Positions 17,613 to 26,362 of a DNA stretch of 64,000 nt are shown here, in pieces (position 1 is the stretch's first letter; every line of letters begins with the position of its first letter). Below the pieces are notes generated by a model that was not told the DNA's origin, did not search any database, and saw only the letters and a program-made list of their open reading frames with translations. Position numbers and translations under genes: made by a program. Origin of the DNA: Deltaproteobacteria bacterium (GTDB lineage Bacteria; Acidobacteriota; Thermoanaerobaculia; Multivoradales; JAHZIX01); the NCBI GenBank assembly GCA_022601195.1, contig JAHZIX010000043.1, positions 26,702 to 90,701 of the forward strand. Reading direction: 5' to 3'.

Positions 17613-18793
17613 GCTCCAAGACCAAGGGAAACGACCTCAGAAGGTCCCGTTTCTCCACCTCCGCAGACATCTTTCGCGTGGCCTTAATGGGCTTCCTTCT
17701 AGCCTTCCTTCTGGGAAGCCTAGGTCCCTGGTTGCTGGACAGATTGGATCCAGCCGACTCCTCCCAAGAGGCCCTCTCTGCCACCTTTCCGGAAGTCGAG
17801 GTAAGGATCGATAGTGAAGGCACACGGCTGGCAGGCACCTTGAGCCTCCCAAGCCCCGGTGGCCCGTTCCCCGCACTCCTCCTGATCTCCGGAGCGGGCG
17901 CTCAAGACCGAGACGGACTTTTCTTTGAGCACCGGCGCTTCGCCGAATTGGCCGAAGCCTTCAATTTGGCAGGAATCGCTGTGCTGCGCATGGATGATCG
18001 TGGAGTCGGCGGCTCTGAAGGAAATCTTCCAGATGCGACTCTGCAACTACTGGCACAAGATGCTGCCGCTAGCATCCGCTTCCTCGCTGCCCATCCGAAG
18101 GTCGATGCACAGCGCATTGGGTTGATCGGTGGTAGCGAGGGCTCCATGGTTGCAGCGCTGGCGGCGTCTCAATCTCGGCAAGTCGATGCGGTGGTCCTAC
18201 TCTCCTGCCTTGGCCTTCCGGGCCTACCCTTGTTGGAGGATCAACATCTCCGCCTGGCTCGAGCTTCGGGAGCAGGAGATGAAGAGGCTCGGGAGACCCT
18301 CAGATTGGTTCGAGAGGCGGCGAACCTGGCCACCGGCTCCCTACCTAAAGAACAGATCGTCCCTCGCCTTCGACAAATAGACCGGGATCTCATGAACCTC
18401 TCGCCTCTCCGCCCCTTCCAGGCCAATGAAGAGTTGGAGCGGGAGAAAAGGGTCGAGCTTCTGTTGTCACCGTTGTTCCGTGACACCTTGAGCTTCGATC
18501 CAAAGACGGCGCTTTCCAAACTGAAGCAACCTGCCCTAGTGATCTATGGAAACCTCGATCTTCAAACTCACCCGGAAAGTAACCTCCCTCTCGTGCGACA
18601 AGCTCTAGAAGAATCCGACAGCCCGGATACCAGCTTCCATGTTCTCCCAGGGGTCAATCACATGCTGCAGCCTGCCGAGACAGGCCATCCATCGGAATAC
18701 TCGCAGATCAAGGCTGCCTACGACCCTCGGGTCATCCAACTGATTCGTGACTGGCTCAGCGAGAGATGGTTCGAGATGGGAGCGGCCCCATGA
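17609..18793 (+). CDS. Membrane-anchored alpha/beta hydrolase
   Basis: 394 aa. It starts at ATG 17609, overlapping the HAD stop (ATGA). One N-terminal membrane anchor (about 22-44) leads into an alpha/beta-hydrolase fold: oxyanion region 'LLISGAGAQDRDG', 'RMDDRGVGGSEG', nucleophile elbow GGSEGS (Ser176), acid in 'VIYGNLDLQTHP' and catalytic His in 'LPGVNHM'. The triad is complete, so it should be an active serine esterase, peptidase or acyl-hydrolase, similar to the dienelactone-hydrolase/prolyl-peptidase-like group. The anchor suggests action on the periplasmic face. Its stop overlaps the ABC ATPase start (ATGATG). Confidence 0.87.
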   Translation: MSSKTKGNDLRRSRFSTSADIFRVALMGFLLAFLLGSLGPWLLDRLDPADSSQEALSATFPEVEVRIDSEGTRLAGTLSLPSPGGPFPALLLISGAGAQDRDGLFFEHRRFAELAEAFNLAGIAVLRMDDRGVGGSEGNLPDATLQLLAQDAAASIRFLAAHPKVDAQRIGLIGGSEGSMVAALAASQSRQVDAVVLLSCLGLPGLPLLEDQHLRLARASGAGDEEARETLRLVREAANLATGSLPKEQIVPRLRQIDRDLMNLSPLRPFQANEELEREKRVELLLSPLFRDTLSFDPKTALSKLKQPALVIYGNLDLQTHPESNLPLVRQALEESDSPDTSFHVLPGVNHMLQPAETGHPSEYSQIKAAYDPRVIQLIRDWLSERWFEMGAAP

Positions 18794-19752
18794 TGGCCTT
18801 GGAAGCTCATGGCCTCGAGAAATCTTTCGGCGCCGTGTGCGCCGTGGACAAGCTCGATCTCGAGATCCCGAAAGGGGCCGTCACCGCTTTCCTGGGTCCC
18901 AATGGCGCAGGAAAAACCACGACACTGAGAATGCTCTTGGGATTGATCCGGCCCGACCGTGGCCATATCGAAGTCTTCGGTCGACCCTTTTCCTCAGACA
19001 CTCGAGGTGAAGGGCGCAGAGAAACCCTACGAAGAGTAGGCGGTCTCATCGAGGAACCTACCCTCTACGGCCACTTGAGCGGCCTCGAACACTTGGAAAT
19101 CGTTAGGCGATACCGTGGCCTACCTAAGAGCTCATCTCTCGATACGCTTCGTTCTATGGGGCTCGAGGCGGCCCGGAACCGTAAGGTTAGCGAGTACTCC
19201 CTAGGCATGCGACAACGCCTCGGTATCGCCATGGCCCTCGCTCCCGACCCTGACCTCCTACTTCTGGACGAGCCCATGAACGGCCTCGACCCAGCAGGGA
19301 TTCAAGAGCTCCGCCAGGCGCTTCGGGAGATGGCTCACGAACGAGGTATGGCCGTCTTTCTCTCCAGTCACCTGCTCACAGAAGTGTCCCTTCTGGCGGA
19401 CCGCTTTTGCATCTTGCGTCAAGGGAAGCGACTCTTCTCCGGACCCGCGGCTGATCTACAGGACTTGGCCAAGAGTCGCCTAAGGATTTCTACGACCTCC
19501 TCCACCAAGGCCCTCGAGTGCCTCCGTCAGGCAGGTGTCGAAGCCCAGGTCCTTTCCAACCAAACCTTGATCATCGAATTGGATAGCCAGGGTCTGGAAC
19601 CTCAGAAAGAGGCGGCGAGACTCAATCACCTCTTGGTTACCCATCAGTGCGATGTATTTGAATTGGCCTGGCAGAACTCCAGTCTCGAGGAAGCGTTCCT
19701 GGAGTTGACCAACCAGGATGACTCACCACGTCCGGAGGTCACTGAGAGATGA
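18790..19752 (+). CDS. ABC transporter ATP-binding protein (export type)
   Basis: 320 aa. It starts at ATG 18790, overlapping the hydrolase stop. Walker A is GPNGAGKTT (36-44), the signature is 'YSLGMRQR', and Walker B is 'LLLLDEP' followed by 'MNGLDPAG', with a switch-His region 'FLSSHLL'. The C-terminal extension ('ISTTSSTKALECLRQAG...') is typical of ABC-2/bacitracin-lantibiotic type exporters (DrrA/BcrA-like). It powers the permease encoded next, overlapping by four bases (ATGA). Confidence 0.93.
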   Translation: MMALEAHGLEKSFGAVCAVDKLDLEIPKGAVTAFLGPNGAGKTTTLRMLLGLIRPDRGHIEVFGRPFSSDTRGEGRRETLRRVGGLIEEPTLYGHLSGLEHLEIVRRYRGLPKSSSLDTLRSMGLEAARNRKVSEYSLGMRQRLGIAMALAPDPDLLLLDEPMNGLDPAGIQELRQALREMAHERGMAVFLSSHLLTEVSLLADRFCILRQGKRLFSGPAADLQDLAKSRLRISTTSSTKALECLRQAGVEAQVLSNQTLIIELDSQGLEPQKEAARLNHLLVTHQCDVFELAWQNSSLEEAFLELTNQDDSPRPEVTER

Positions 19753-20516
19753 TCGACCTGCTCCGCGCCGAGCTGATCAAAGTGCGCAGAAGCCCCGCCC
19801 TCTTCCTCGTACTTCTCCTGCCGACGCTGCTGACTCTCTTGCTCTGCCTCTTCCTGAGTCATGAAGGCAGCCGTATGTTCGGAGCCGCCTCCGTCGAGCC
19901 CTGGCGCTGGCTCGGTGATACAGCTCTCAATATCTGGAGCCTGATTTTCTTCCCCGCCGAACTCGCCCTGGTCGCGGCCTTCCTGGCATCCATGGAAACT
20001 CGGACTCGCGGTTGGACGATGCTCTTCACGATGCCCGTCAACAAGGAGAAAGTGTACCTGGCAAAGCTCTTGGTAGTTTGTGGACTGGTCGGTTTGAGCT
20101 ATGCGGTACTGGTAGCGGAGATCAGCCTCGGTGGCTTCGTTCTGCAATGGCTGAGGCCCGGCATCGGCTTCGGGACGGCCCTAGGTCCGCTGGACCTCTA
20201 CCTTCATGCGGGTCTCTCCTATTTGGCCAGCCTGTTCCTGGTGTCCGTTCAGGCTTGGGTGGCGCTTCGCTCTAGAGATCTGGTGACTCCCTTGGCTTTC
20301 GGCTTCCTAGCAGCCCTCTCCCTGCTCCTGCTTCGCTCCGTTGGGCCGGAGTGGGAGGTCTACCATCCGGGTTCCTACGCCGCCCTCGCGGGTACCGGTT
20401 GGTTACTCGAGAGCCACTTCATCCAAGCGTGTTCCTGGGCTGGCCTTGGCCTAGTGGGAGCGGCCACCTTCGCTGTTATCAGTAGCAGGTCCTTCGTGCG
20501 ACGAGACTTCTTCTAG
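19749..20516 (+). CDS. ABC-2 type transporter permease
   Basis: 255 aa, starting at ATG 19749 and overlapping the ATPase stop. It starts 'MIDLLRAELIKVRRSPALFLVLLLPTLL' (shown in part), the usual ABC-2 permease opening with an amphipathic helix before span 1. Six membrane spans are predicted, with a cytoplasmic coupling region around 'MPVNKEKVYLAKLL'. It should form the export channel with the preceding ATPase. It is the last gene of the operon; the 60 bases before the convergent foldase gene contain no clear terminator. Confidence 0.9.
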   Translation: MIDLLRAELIKVRRSPALFLVLLLPTLLTLLLCLFLSHEGSRMFGAASVEPWRWLGDTALNIWSLIFFPAELALVAAFLASMETRTRGWTMLFTMPVNKEKVYLAKLLVVCGLVGLSYAVLVAEISLGGFVLQWLRPGIGFGTALGPLDLYLHAGLSYLASLFLVSVQAWVALRSRDLVTPLAFGFLAALSLLLLRSVGPEWEVYHPGSYAALAGTGWLLESHFIQACSWAGLGLVGAATFAVISSRSFVRRDFF

Positions 20517-20576
20517 GAAAGACCTGCCTCCACCGACCTTAGCCAAGCCAGCGAGGGAAACCAGGAACCGCGACCA

Positions 20577-22331
20577 TCAGGAATCCGCCGAGCCATCTCC
20601 GCCAGGAATGAGGAGTCGCCGGACGACCTCTTCATGAAATCGGAAATCGGCATCCCTCAGAACTTTGCTGGCAACTTCCTTGTACAAAAGCTGCTGGTTG
20701 CGCTCGAGATACTGTTGTTGGATGGCTTCCTCGGCATCTTCGTATGCCAATACCTGGGGTTCCCGCCAATCCTCGACCCAGATTAGGTTGAGGCGCCCCC
20801 CCAGCTGAAAGGGAACAGTAAAGCCCTCGCGACGCCCAAGAGTCAACAAGTAGGTGCGCAATTTCGTTTCCGACTGAGTCAGAGTCTCGAAGTCGACCCA
20901 ACCTTGATCGACACGACTGGCCCCCAGGCGCCTCGCCGCCTCGTCGAAAGAGATCTCTCCAACTACTAGGGCATCCCTTACGCGATCCAGGGCCACCATC
21001 TTCTCAGCGGCATCCGCTTCAACGGGCAAAGAAAGGGTTTGCAGCCGCAAGGCAAGGGAGCTTTGGAAACGATGGGCGTTGTCTTCGTAGAATGCACGTA
21101 ACGCCTCTGGATCCGCAGCAGCGAGCTGCCGCATCCGATCTTCGATGAGCCGCTCCGATCTCCATCTCCGTATTCCTCGCTCTACCCGCTCGTCGAGCAT
21201 CTGTCGGTCAGCTTGGCTCCAATCATCCCTCTGGCTTAGTTCCAGAAAAAGCAGCCGCCGATGAACTTGACGACGATACATTTCCTCAAGCCGCTGCTCC
21301 CGGGTCACTCCTACGCCCGCTCGGGCCATCGCTGCATCGAGCTGCTGCTGCATCTGTAGTTGGGTCACCTGGAGGCTGCCTAGGCGCAGGATGACGGCTT
21401 CTGGGTTTGGCTCGGCCATGACTTCGACCAACTCTCGAGCGTTTAGGACTACCCCACCACTGGGCACTTCCGTCTCGGCAACGGCGAGGGCGAGCTGCTC
21501 CGAGATAGCCATTTCCCGCAACCGACGAGTGACTTGGTCTCGCACGTCTTCGAGAGAATATTGCTTGCTCTCGAGGACCTCGGAAACATGAAAAAGGGCG
21601 GCTCCCCCGGGCACAACAACGGGCTGACTCACTTCCCCTTCCCCAAGAGCAAAGACGACTTCCTCGATAGCTGGAGGAAGCCTTCCCCTGGAAATTCGGC
21701 CAAGGCGGCCTTCGAGAAGCCGGGTCTCCGACTGGGAATATTCCAAGGCTAGCTGGCGGAAAGTCTCACCAGCCAACATGCGCTGCCTCAAGGAGACGAG
21801 AAACTTTGCCGTCTCAGCAGGGCCCTGACCATCAACATCTCGGCGAAAGAGATGCCAGACGGAGCGCTGGGCAGACTGGCTCAGGCTGTCACGATGGTCG
21901 AGGTAATACGCTTCGATGTCAGATTCCTCGATCTGAGGCACTTCCGCGACATGACGGAAATAGTGCCAAAGAACCGCCTGATGCCGTAGCCGATCCTCCG
22001 CCTCGGCCTGCTCGGAGGTCTGCTCATCCCCCTCATCGTTAGTGGACAAGATCCGGCGGACCGCCAGGGTCTCCGCCGCGCGCCGGTACTCGGTCAGCTG
22101 GCCCTGGAGGTTCCCGGCCTGCTCTTGTATCGCCCTCCGATCGAGCTCCCTTTCCACCTCTTGGGCAGTGAGGTGACCTTCTCGATAGGTAGCCACCGAC
22201 GCACCGGAGTCTCCGGCAACAGCCCATGAATCCACTGAGCTCTCAGCACAAGCGAGAGCGAGAATGAGGGTAGGCAATAGAAAGGTGCTATACCGAACTG
22301 ACCTGAGGATCTCCAAGTTTGGACCTCTCAT
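20577..22331 (-). CDS. SurA/PpiC-like peptidyl-prolyl isomerase, exported
   Basis: 584 aa. The N-terminal signal (about 12-28, 'FLLPTLILALACAES') may be a weak lipobox at Cys28. A SurA_N-like helical part is followed by a parvulin domain (about 140-260) with 'RSVWHLFRRD', 'LAGETFRQLALEYSQSET', 'GRLGRISRGRLPPAIEEVVFALGEGEVSQPV' (in part). A second, diverged parvulin-like unit lies in the C-terminal third. Such proteins are periplasmic chaperones/foldases for outer-membrane or secreted proteins. The start is one base past the stop of the sulfatase gene, so the two are co-transcribed. A similar foldase lies on the other side of the sulfatase. Confidence 0.85.
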   Translation of the reverse strand: MRGPNLEILRSVRYSTFLLPTLILALACAESSVDSWAVAGDSGASVATYREGHLTAQEVERELDRRAIQEQAGNLQGQLTEYRRAAETLAVRRILSTNDEGDEQTSEQAEAEDRLRHQAVLWHYFRHVAEVPQIEESDIEAYYLDHRDSLSQSAQRSVWHLFRRDVDGQGPAETAKFLVSLRQRMLAGETFRQLALEYSQSETRLLEGRLGRISRGRLPPAIEEVVFALGEGEVSQPVVVPGGAALFHVSEVLESKQYSLEDVRDQVTRRLREMAISEQLALAVAETEVPSGGVVLNARELVEVMAEPNPEAVILRLGSLQVTQLQMQQQLDAAMARAGVGVTREQRLEEMYRRQVHRRLLFLELSQRDDWSQADRQMLDERVERGIRRWRSERLIEDRMRQLAAADPEALRAFYEDNAHRFQSSLALRLQTLSLPVEADAAEKMVALDRVRDALVVGEISFDEAARRLGASRVDQGWVDFETLTQSETKLRTYLLTLGRREGFTVPFQLGGRLNLIWVEDWREPQVLAYEDAEEAIQQQYLERNQQLLYKEVASKVLRDADFRFHEEVVRRLLIPGGDGSADS

Positions 22332-22332
22332 C

Positions 22333-24543
22333 TCAAGGGGATGCCATGAAGGCTTCCGCTTGTTCCAGAATATTGTCGTCGCGGCAGTTCTGCTGGAGAA
22401 GCCGGTGGATTTCGGCTGCCTTCTGAGGCGTTCCCAGGCGCAGATGAGCGGTCAGCCGGGCCAGGTGAGCCTGCCAATAGCTCGGGGCGAGTTGCACAGC
22501 TCGATCGAGACGCTCCAGGGCTTCCCGGGTCCGTTCCCCATGAAGGAGGAAGACTCCGAAATTGAAGTGACCGCGGGCAAAGAGGGGATGATCCACCAGC
22601 AATTGGCGAAACTGGTCTTCAGACCCGGATCTCTCCCCATCCTGAGCCAACTGAACCGCCAAGCTCAGGCGCGCACGAGTATGCTTCGGATCGAGTTCCA
22701 AAGCCCTCTGCAGAGAGGCCCGTCGACCTGTAGTGTCTCCCTGATCCCCGACCATCTCCGCCAGTAAGTACTGACCATAGGCGGTTTCCGTCTGGTCGTT
22801 TAGTTTACGTACCAGCTCCAACCCTCGCTCTTGCTCCCCTCTGGCATAAAGCTCGCTCGCGATATTCAGAAAAACCGCCGGATCCCTAGCCGACACTTCT
22901 ACGGCCTCACCGATCACCGCCACCGCCTCGTCGAGTTGACCGAGACCGAAGAGGGCCTTGGCCAACATACCTTGGTAGAACGAATTCTCCGGCGCTCGGG
23001 CAATCAATTTGAGAGCCGTCTCTCGCGCCTGAAGAAAGTTCCCCTGAGAAGCATAGTGCCGCCACCGGCCTGTCAAGTTGTTGTCGACAATCCGGTCCTG
23101 AGGTGAAGTTCCCTCCTGGCTCAAGACTTCCTGAACCTCGGCGACGGAACCACCACCTCCCGAGATATAGCCAAGAGCCGCCAATCGCTGACGGGTCTCC
23201 TCGCCGATCTCATGAACGGCATCTGCAGATTCTTCTCCGGCGTTGTCACGTAGGAAAGCGGCCAGATCGAGCTCGAGGTTGCGTCGGATCTCTAGCTCCT
23301 GGCCCACCAGATCCCGAAGCTCACCGGGATCAGTGGATAGGTCGAAGAGCTCCGGCCGAGGCCCGTAGATATATTTGTAGGACCCTTGGTAGAGCGCCCG
23401 CAGCTCACCCCAGCCCTGGGAGAAACGAGGTGACATCGCCTCCGCGTAGTAAGTTCTCCGGTTCTCCCGGGACGACTCCTCTCCTCGAAGTAGCGCCACC
23501 AGGGAACGCCCCTGAACCTCCTGGGGCGACTCGAATCCCAGCAATTCCAGGATAGTGGGCATGGCATCGACGGTTCCGACGCGCTCCGAGATCCTCAGGC
23601 CTGGAGGAAGGCCTGGGGCTCGGAAGATGAACGGCACCCTCAAGGTCGAGTCATAGGCCAACAAGGAATGGGTATCCTCATTGTGCTCGCCGCGACCTTC
23701 TCCATGGTCACCGCTGACGACGATCAGTGTCCGATCAGCGATACCTTGTCGCTCCAGCTCCCGCAGAATGACTCCCAGATTTTGGTCAACGGAAGCGATC
23801 TCTCCTTGGTAGAGATCGTGACTGTAGAGCTCATCGTAGGGAGCTGGAGGAATGTGAGGATGATGAGCATCCCAATAGTGAATCCAAGCGAAAAAGGGGC
23901 CGTCACCATGGGTACGCAGCCAAGGCAGAATGGCGTCGTTGACCCGCTCTGCGGGCCGCTCGTCGAAGAAAAAGCCCTTTCCATCGGCACGCATCTGACC
24001 TCGATAATCCTCCGCAGCCACGGTGATGTGATCGTCGTAGAGGTCAAACCCTTGGTCCAAGCCAAACTCGCGAGTCAAAGGAAAAGCCCCAATCACTGCC
24101 GCGGTGGCGTAGCCTCGAGCACTCAGGACCTCGGCCAAGGTCGTCCGCTCAAGGGGCAGTTTGAATAGGCCGTTGTCCCGAACCCCATGGAGCAACGGGT
24201 AAGTACCGGTGAAAAGGGTCGAGTGGGAGGGAAGTGTCACTGGAGCGGCACTGAAGGCCTGGGTAAACAGGGCTCCCTCCGCCGCTAGACGGTCGAGATT
24301 CGGGGTCCGAGCACTCTCTTTGCCGTAACAGCCCAAGAAGTCCGCTCGAGTCGTGTCGAGGGTCACCACCAGGACATTCCAGGGCTGGGCTGAACCAGCC
24401 TCTTTGGGCTGGCAGCTGGTCGGCAAGAGGGTCAGTAGGAGAATGGGAAAGAGTCCCAATGAGAAGCGGCTCCAACGCGCTGAGCCGGTCCACCCTGGCC
24501 TTGTCGGTGGCGGACCAGAAGAAGTGCTATTGAGGACTGACAT
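22333..24543 (-). CDS. Sulfatase-fold lipoprotein with C-terminal TPR repeats
   Basis: 736 aa. A lipoprotein signal ends in LLPTSC. The alkaline-phosphatase/sulfatase domain (about 55-440) has metal-ligand motifs 'LVVTLDTTRADFLGCYG', 'SGDHGEGRGEH' and 'DAHHPH'. Where classical sulfatases have C/S-x-P-x-R, this has TLPSH: Thr in place of the formylglycine precursor and His for Arg. This suggests a phosphotransferase/phosphohydrolase-type nucleophile rather than a maturable sulfatase. The last ~240 residues are TPR repeats ('ARETALKLIARAPENSFYQG', 'ALELDPKHTRARLSLA'). It overlaps the upstream foldase by 17 bases. Outer-surface or periplasmic modification of a polymer is plausible; the substrate is unknown. 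Confidence 0.87.
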   Translation of the reverse strand: MSVLNSTSSGPPPTRPGWTGSARWSRFSLGLFPILLLTLLPTSCQPKEAGSAQPWNVLVVTLDTTRADFLGCYGKESARTPNLDRLAAEGALFTQAFSAAPVTLPSHSTLFTGTYPLLHGVRDNGLFKLPLERTTLAEVLSARGYATAAVIGAFPLTREFGLDQGFDLYDDHITVAAEDYRGQMRADGKGFFFDERPAERVNDAILPWLRTHGDGPFFAWIHYWDAHHPHIPPAPYDELYSHDLYQGEIASVDQNLGVILRELERQGIADRTLIVVSGDHGEGRGEHNEDTHSLLAYDSTLRVPFIFRAPGLPPGLRISERVGTVDAMPTILELLGFESPQEVQGRSLVALLRGEESSRENRRTYYAEAMSPRFSQGWGELRALYQGSYKYIYGPRPELFDLSTDPGELRDLVGQELEIRRNLELDLAAFLRDNAGEESADAVHEIGEETRQRLAALGYISGGGGSVAEVQEVLSQEGTSPQDRIVDNNLTGRWRHYASQGNFLQARETALKLIARAPENSFYQGMLAKALFGLGQLDEAVAVIGEAVEVSARDPAVFLNIASELYARGEQERGLELVRKLNDQTETAYGQYLLAEMVGDQGDTTGRRASLQRALELDPKHTRARLSLAVQLAQDGERSGSEDQFRQLLVDHPLFARGHFNFGVFLLHGERTREALERLDRAVQLAPSYWQAHLARLTAHLRLGTPQKAAEIHRLLQQNCRDDNILEQAEAFMASP

Positions 24544-26275
24544 CGCTGGGGTACTCGACTCTCAGTTGCTCCAGAATGGCCTTTCGGGCCAGGACCTCTG
24601 CTTGCCGCTGCCTTTGGCGCCGGAGCAAGACCGCTACTTTTGCTGTCGCCTCCTCTCGACTCAGCGGACGGGCGAGTTCTCGGTCCACAAGTTGGAGGTA
24701 AAGAAAACGACGCCCTTCCTGCACCGCTTGACTGATCTCTCCGGGTTCCAGGCTTTCTACCGCCGCCTGTACGCCTCGTCCCATGAGCCAAACCTGATCC
24801 AGAGAGAGCCATCCCAGATCCTCTAGCTTTCCGAAAGGCTCCAGGAGCCCGTGAACCTGTTCTAGGGAAAGCACTCCGTCAGCTGTCTTCTCACCCAACT
24901 CCCGAACCTGCTCGTAGAACTCCCGAGGCTTCTCCGACTCTATGGGTAATTCAATCATCCGCAGCCATACCTTGCCCAGCAGTTGAAATTCGGAGCTATT
25001 CCCCTCGACGGCTTGCCGGATCTCTGATTCCTTGGGCTCGACGAAATACTTCCGGGAAACCCGATTGAGAGCGAACTCTGTTTCCAACTTCTCCACTTTA
25101 CAAGCGAGCTGCTCCAAGTACTCCGTCTTCCGGAGCAATCCCCGGCGCTCGGCCTCAAAGGCGTACAGCTCCAGCATCCATCGCTCCTCGAGAAGGTCCT
25201 GCCGCCGATGCGCACTCAGCTGGTGGCTAGCCTTCGCCCCTCGTCGCCTCAAGAAGAACTCGAAATCACTGAGATGAAGGGCTGGCGGCTTCGCCGGGAG
25301 AGAGGAATGCGCCTTCCAGGTCACGAGAGGTGGGCTAGCAGCTGCGGGGTCGCCACTCTCTGAGACTCCGTTAACCATGGAGGTTTCATCGCTAGGAGCT
25401 TCTCGAGAAGCCGCCCCCCAACTCTCCGGCGCATGAAACCTTGGCTCGAATTCAGCCACCAAGCTCTCTTCGAGAATCTTCCACTGCGCTCGAAATCGCT
25501 TCTTCCTGAGTATCCTCTCGTGGCGCTTGCGAACCTCGACTGGGCCAGGGTTGCTAGCCTCCAGAACTTCAGCGCAATACACCAAGGTCAACCCAGCAGC
25601 CGTTTCAAGAATGGCGCTCAAATCGCCTTCCTCTAGCTCTGCCACCGCTGCAGCCACTTCGGGAGACAGTTCCTTCAAAGAAACGATTCCCATGCGCCCA
25701 CCCCGCACCCGAGTGGCAGATTCGGATTCTGAAGCAACCAAGTCGGCGAAGCTCTCTCCTGCGAGGAGACGCTGGCGCAATGCCGTCATCCTTCGACGCA
25801 AGACGTCCTTCTCTTTCTCTCCTGCCCCCTCTGGAAACCGTTTGAAGAGATTCGACAGGCGCCAGCGTTTCGGTTGCCGAAAGTCGTTGCGATGATCTCG
25901 AGAGTAGGTCAATAGCTCGGCCTGAGAAGGGGCCGCCGAGGCTACAGTAGCTCTTCGCAGGTGAAGGGCAGCTAGCTCCAGCGCTAGGAAGCGCTGCTGA
26001 GCCTCGAACTCCGAATCCTCTCTTAGACTCGCTTGCCTGAAGTACGATCGGAGGAACCGCTCCACGACCACTCCATCTACTAGATCCCCATGAGAGACAA
26101 AGGACTGAGCCCCGTGGCAGGCGAGGAAACGATCGAGCTCTCCACGGTAGACTTCCCCATCCAAGGTTCTGGCAATAATTTCCTGGTCTTCAGAAATATC
26201 TAGATTGCCTCCAGGTCCGACAATCACAACCAAATAGGGAAAGAGAACGCCAAAGAGGAACGCAGTTAGATTCAT
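24527..26275 (-). CDS. Second SurA/PpiC-like peptidyl-prolyl isomerase
   Basis: 582 aa. A hydrophobic N-terminus (MNLTAFLFGVLFPYLVVIVG) is a signal or anchor. A SurA_N-like helical region and a parvulin domain follow (about 130-250: 'RRWRLSNLF'-like 'KRWRLSNLFKRF', 'LAGESFADLVASESESATR', 'GGRMGIVSLKELSPEVA'), then a polar linker and a second parvulin-like unit (about 425-550). The architecture parallels the foldase at 20577-22331, though the sequences are distant. First gene of the foldase/sulfatase/foldase operon. Activity of the second unit is uncertain. Confidence 0.82.
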   Translation of the reverse strand: MNLTAFLFGVLFPYLVVIVGPGGNLDISEDQEIIARTLDGEVYRGELDRFLACHGAQSFVSHGDLVDGVVVERFLRSYFRQASLREDSEFEAQQRFLALELAALHLRRATVASAAPSQAELLTYSRDHRNDFRQPKRWRLSNLFKRFPEGAGEKEKDVLRRRMTALRQRLLAGESFADLVASESESATRVRGGRMGIVSLKELSPEVAAAVAELEEGDLSAILETAAGLTLVYCAEVLEASNPGPVEVRKRHERILRKKRFRAQWKILEESLVAEFEPRFHAPESWGAASREAPSDETSMVNGVSESGDPAAASPPLVTWKAHSSLPAKPPALHLSDFEFFLRRRGAKASHQLSAHRRQDLLEERWMLELYAFEAERRGLLRKTEYLEQLACKVEKLETEFALNRVSRKYFVEPKESEIRQAVEGNSSEFQLLGKVWLRMIELPIESEKPREFYEQVRELGEKTADGVLSLEQVHGLLEPFGKLEDLGWLSLDQVWLMGRGVQAAVESLEPGEISQAVQEGRRFLYLQLVDRELARPLSREEATAKVAVLLRRQRQRQAEVLARKAILEQLRVEYPSDVSPQ

Positions 26276-26308
26276 GCTCGAGTTTCCACCGAAGGGCTCA
26301 AAAGCGAA

Positions 26309-26334
26309 ACGCCCCGCTTGGAACAGCGAGGCGT
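26309..26334 (-). terminator. Terminator of the LPVEL-tail secreted protein
   Basis: Read on the minus strand, ACGCCTCGCT pairs with AGCGGGGCGT (one mismatch, six-base loop) and is followed by TTTCGCTTTTG. It lies 30 bases past the stop of the gene at 26363. Confidence 0.75.
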
Positions 26335-26362
26335 CTGGCCACTCATCGTCATGGGCTGAGGA

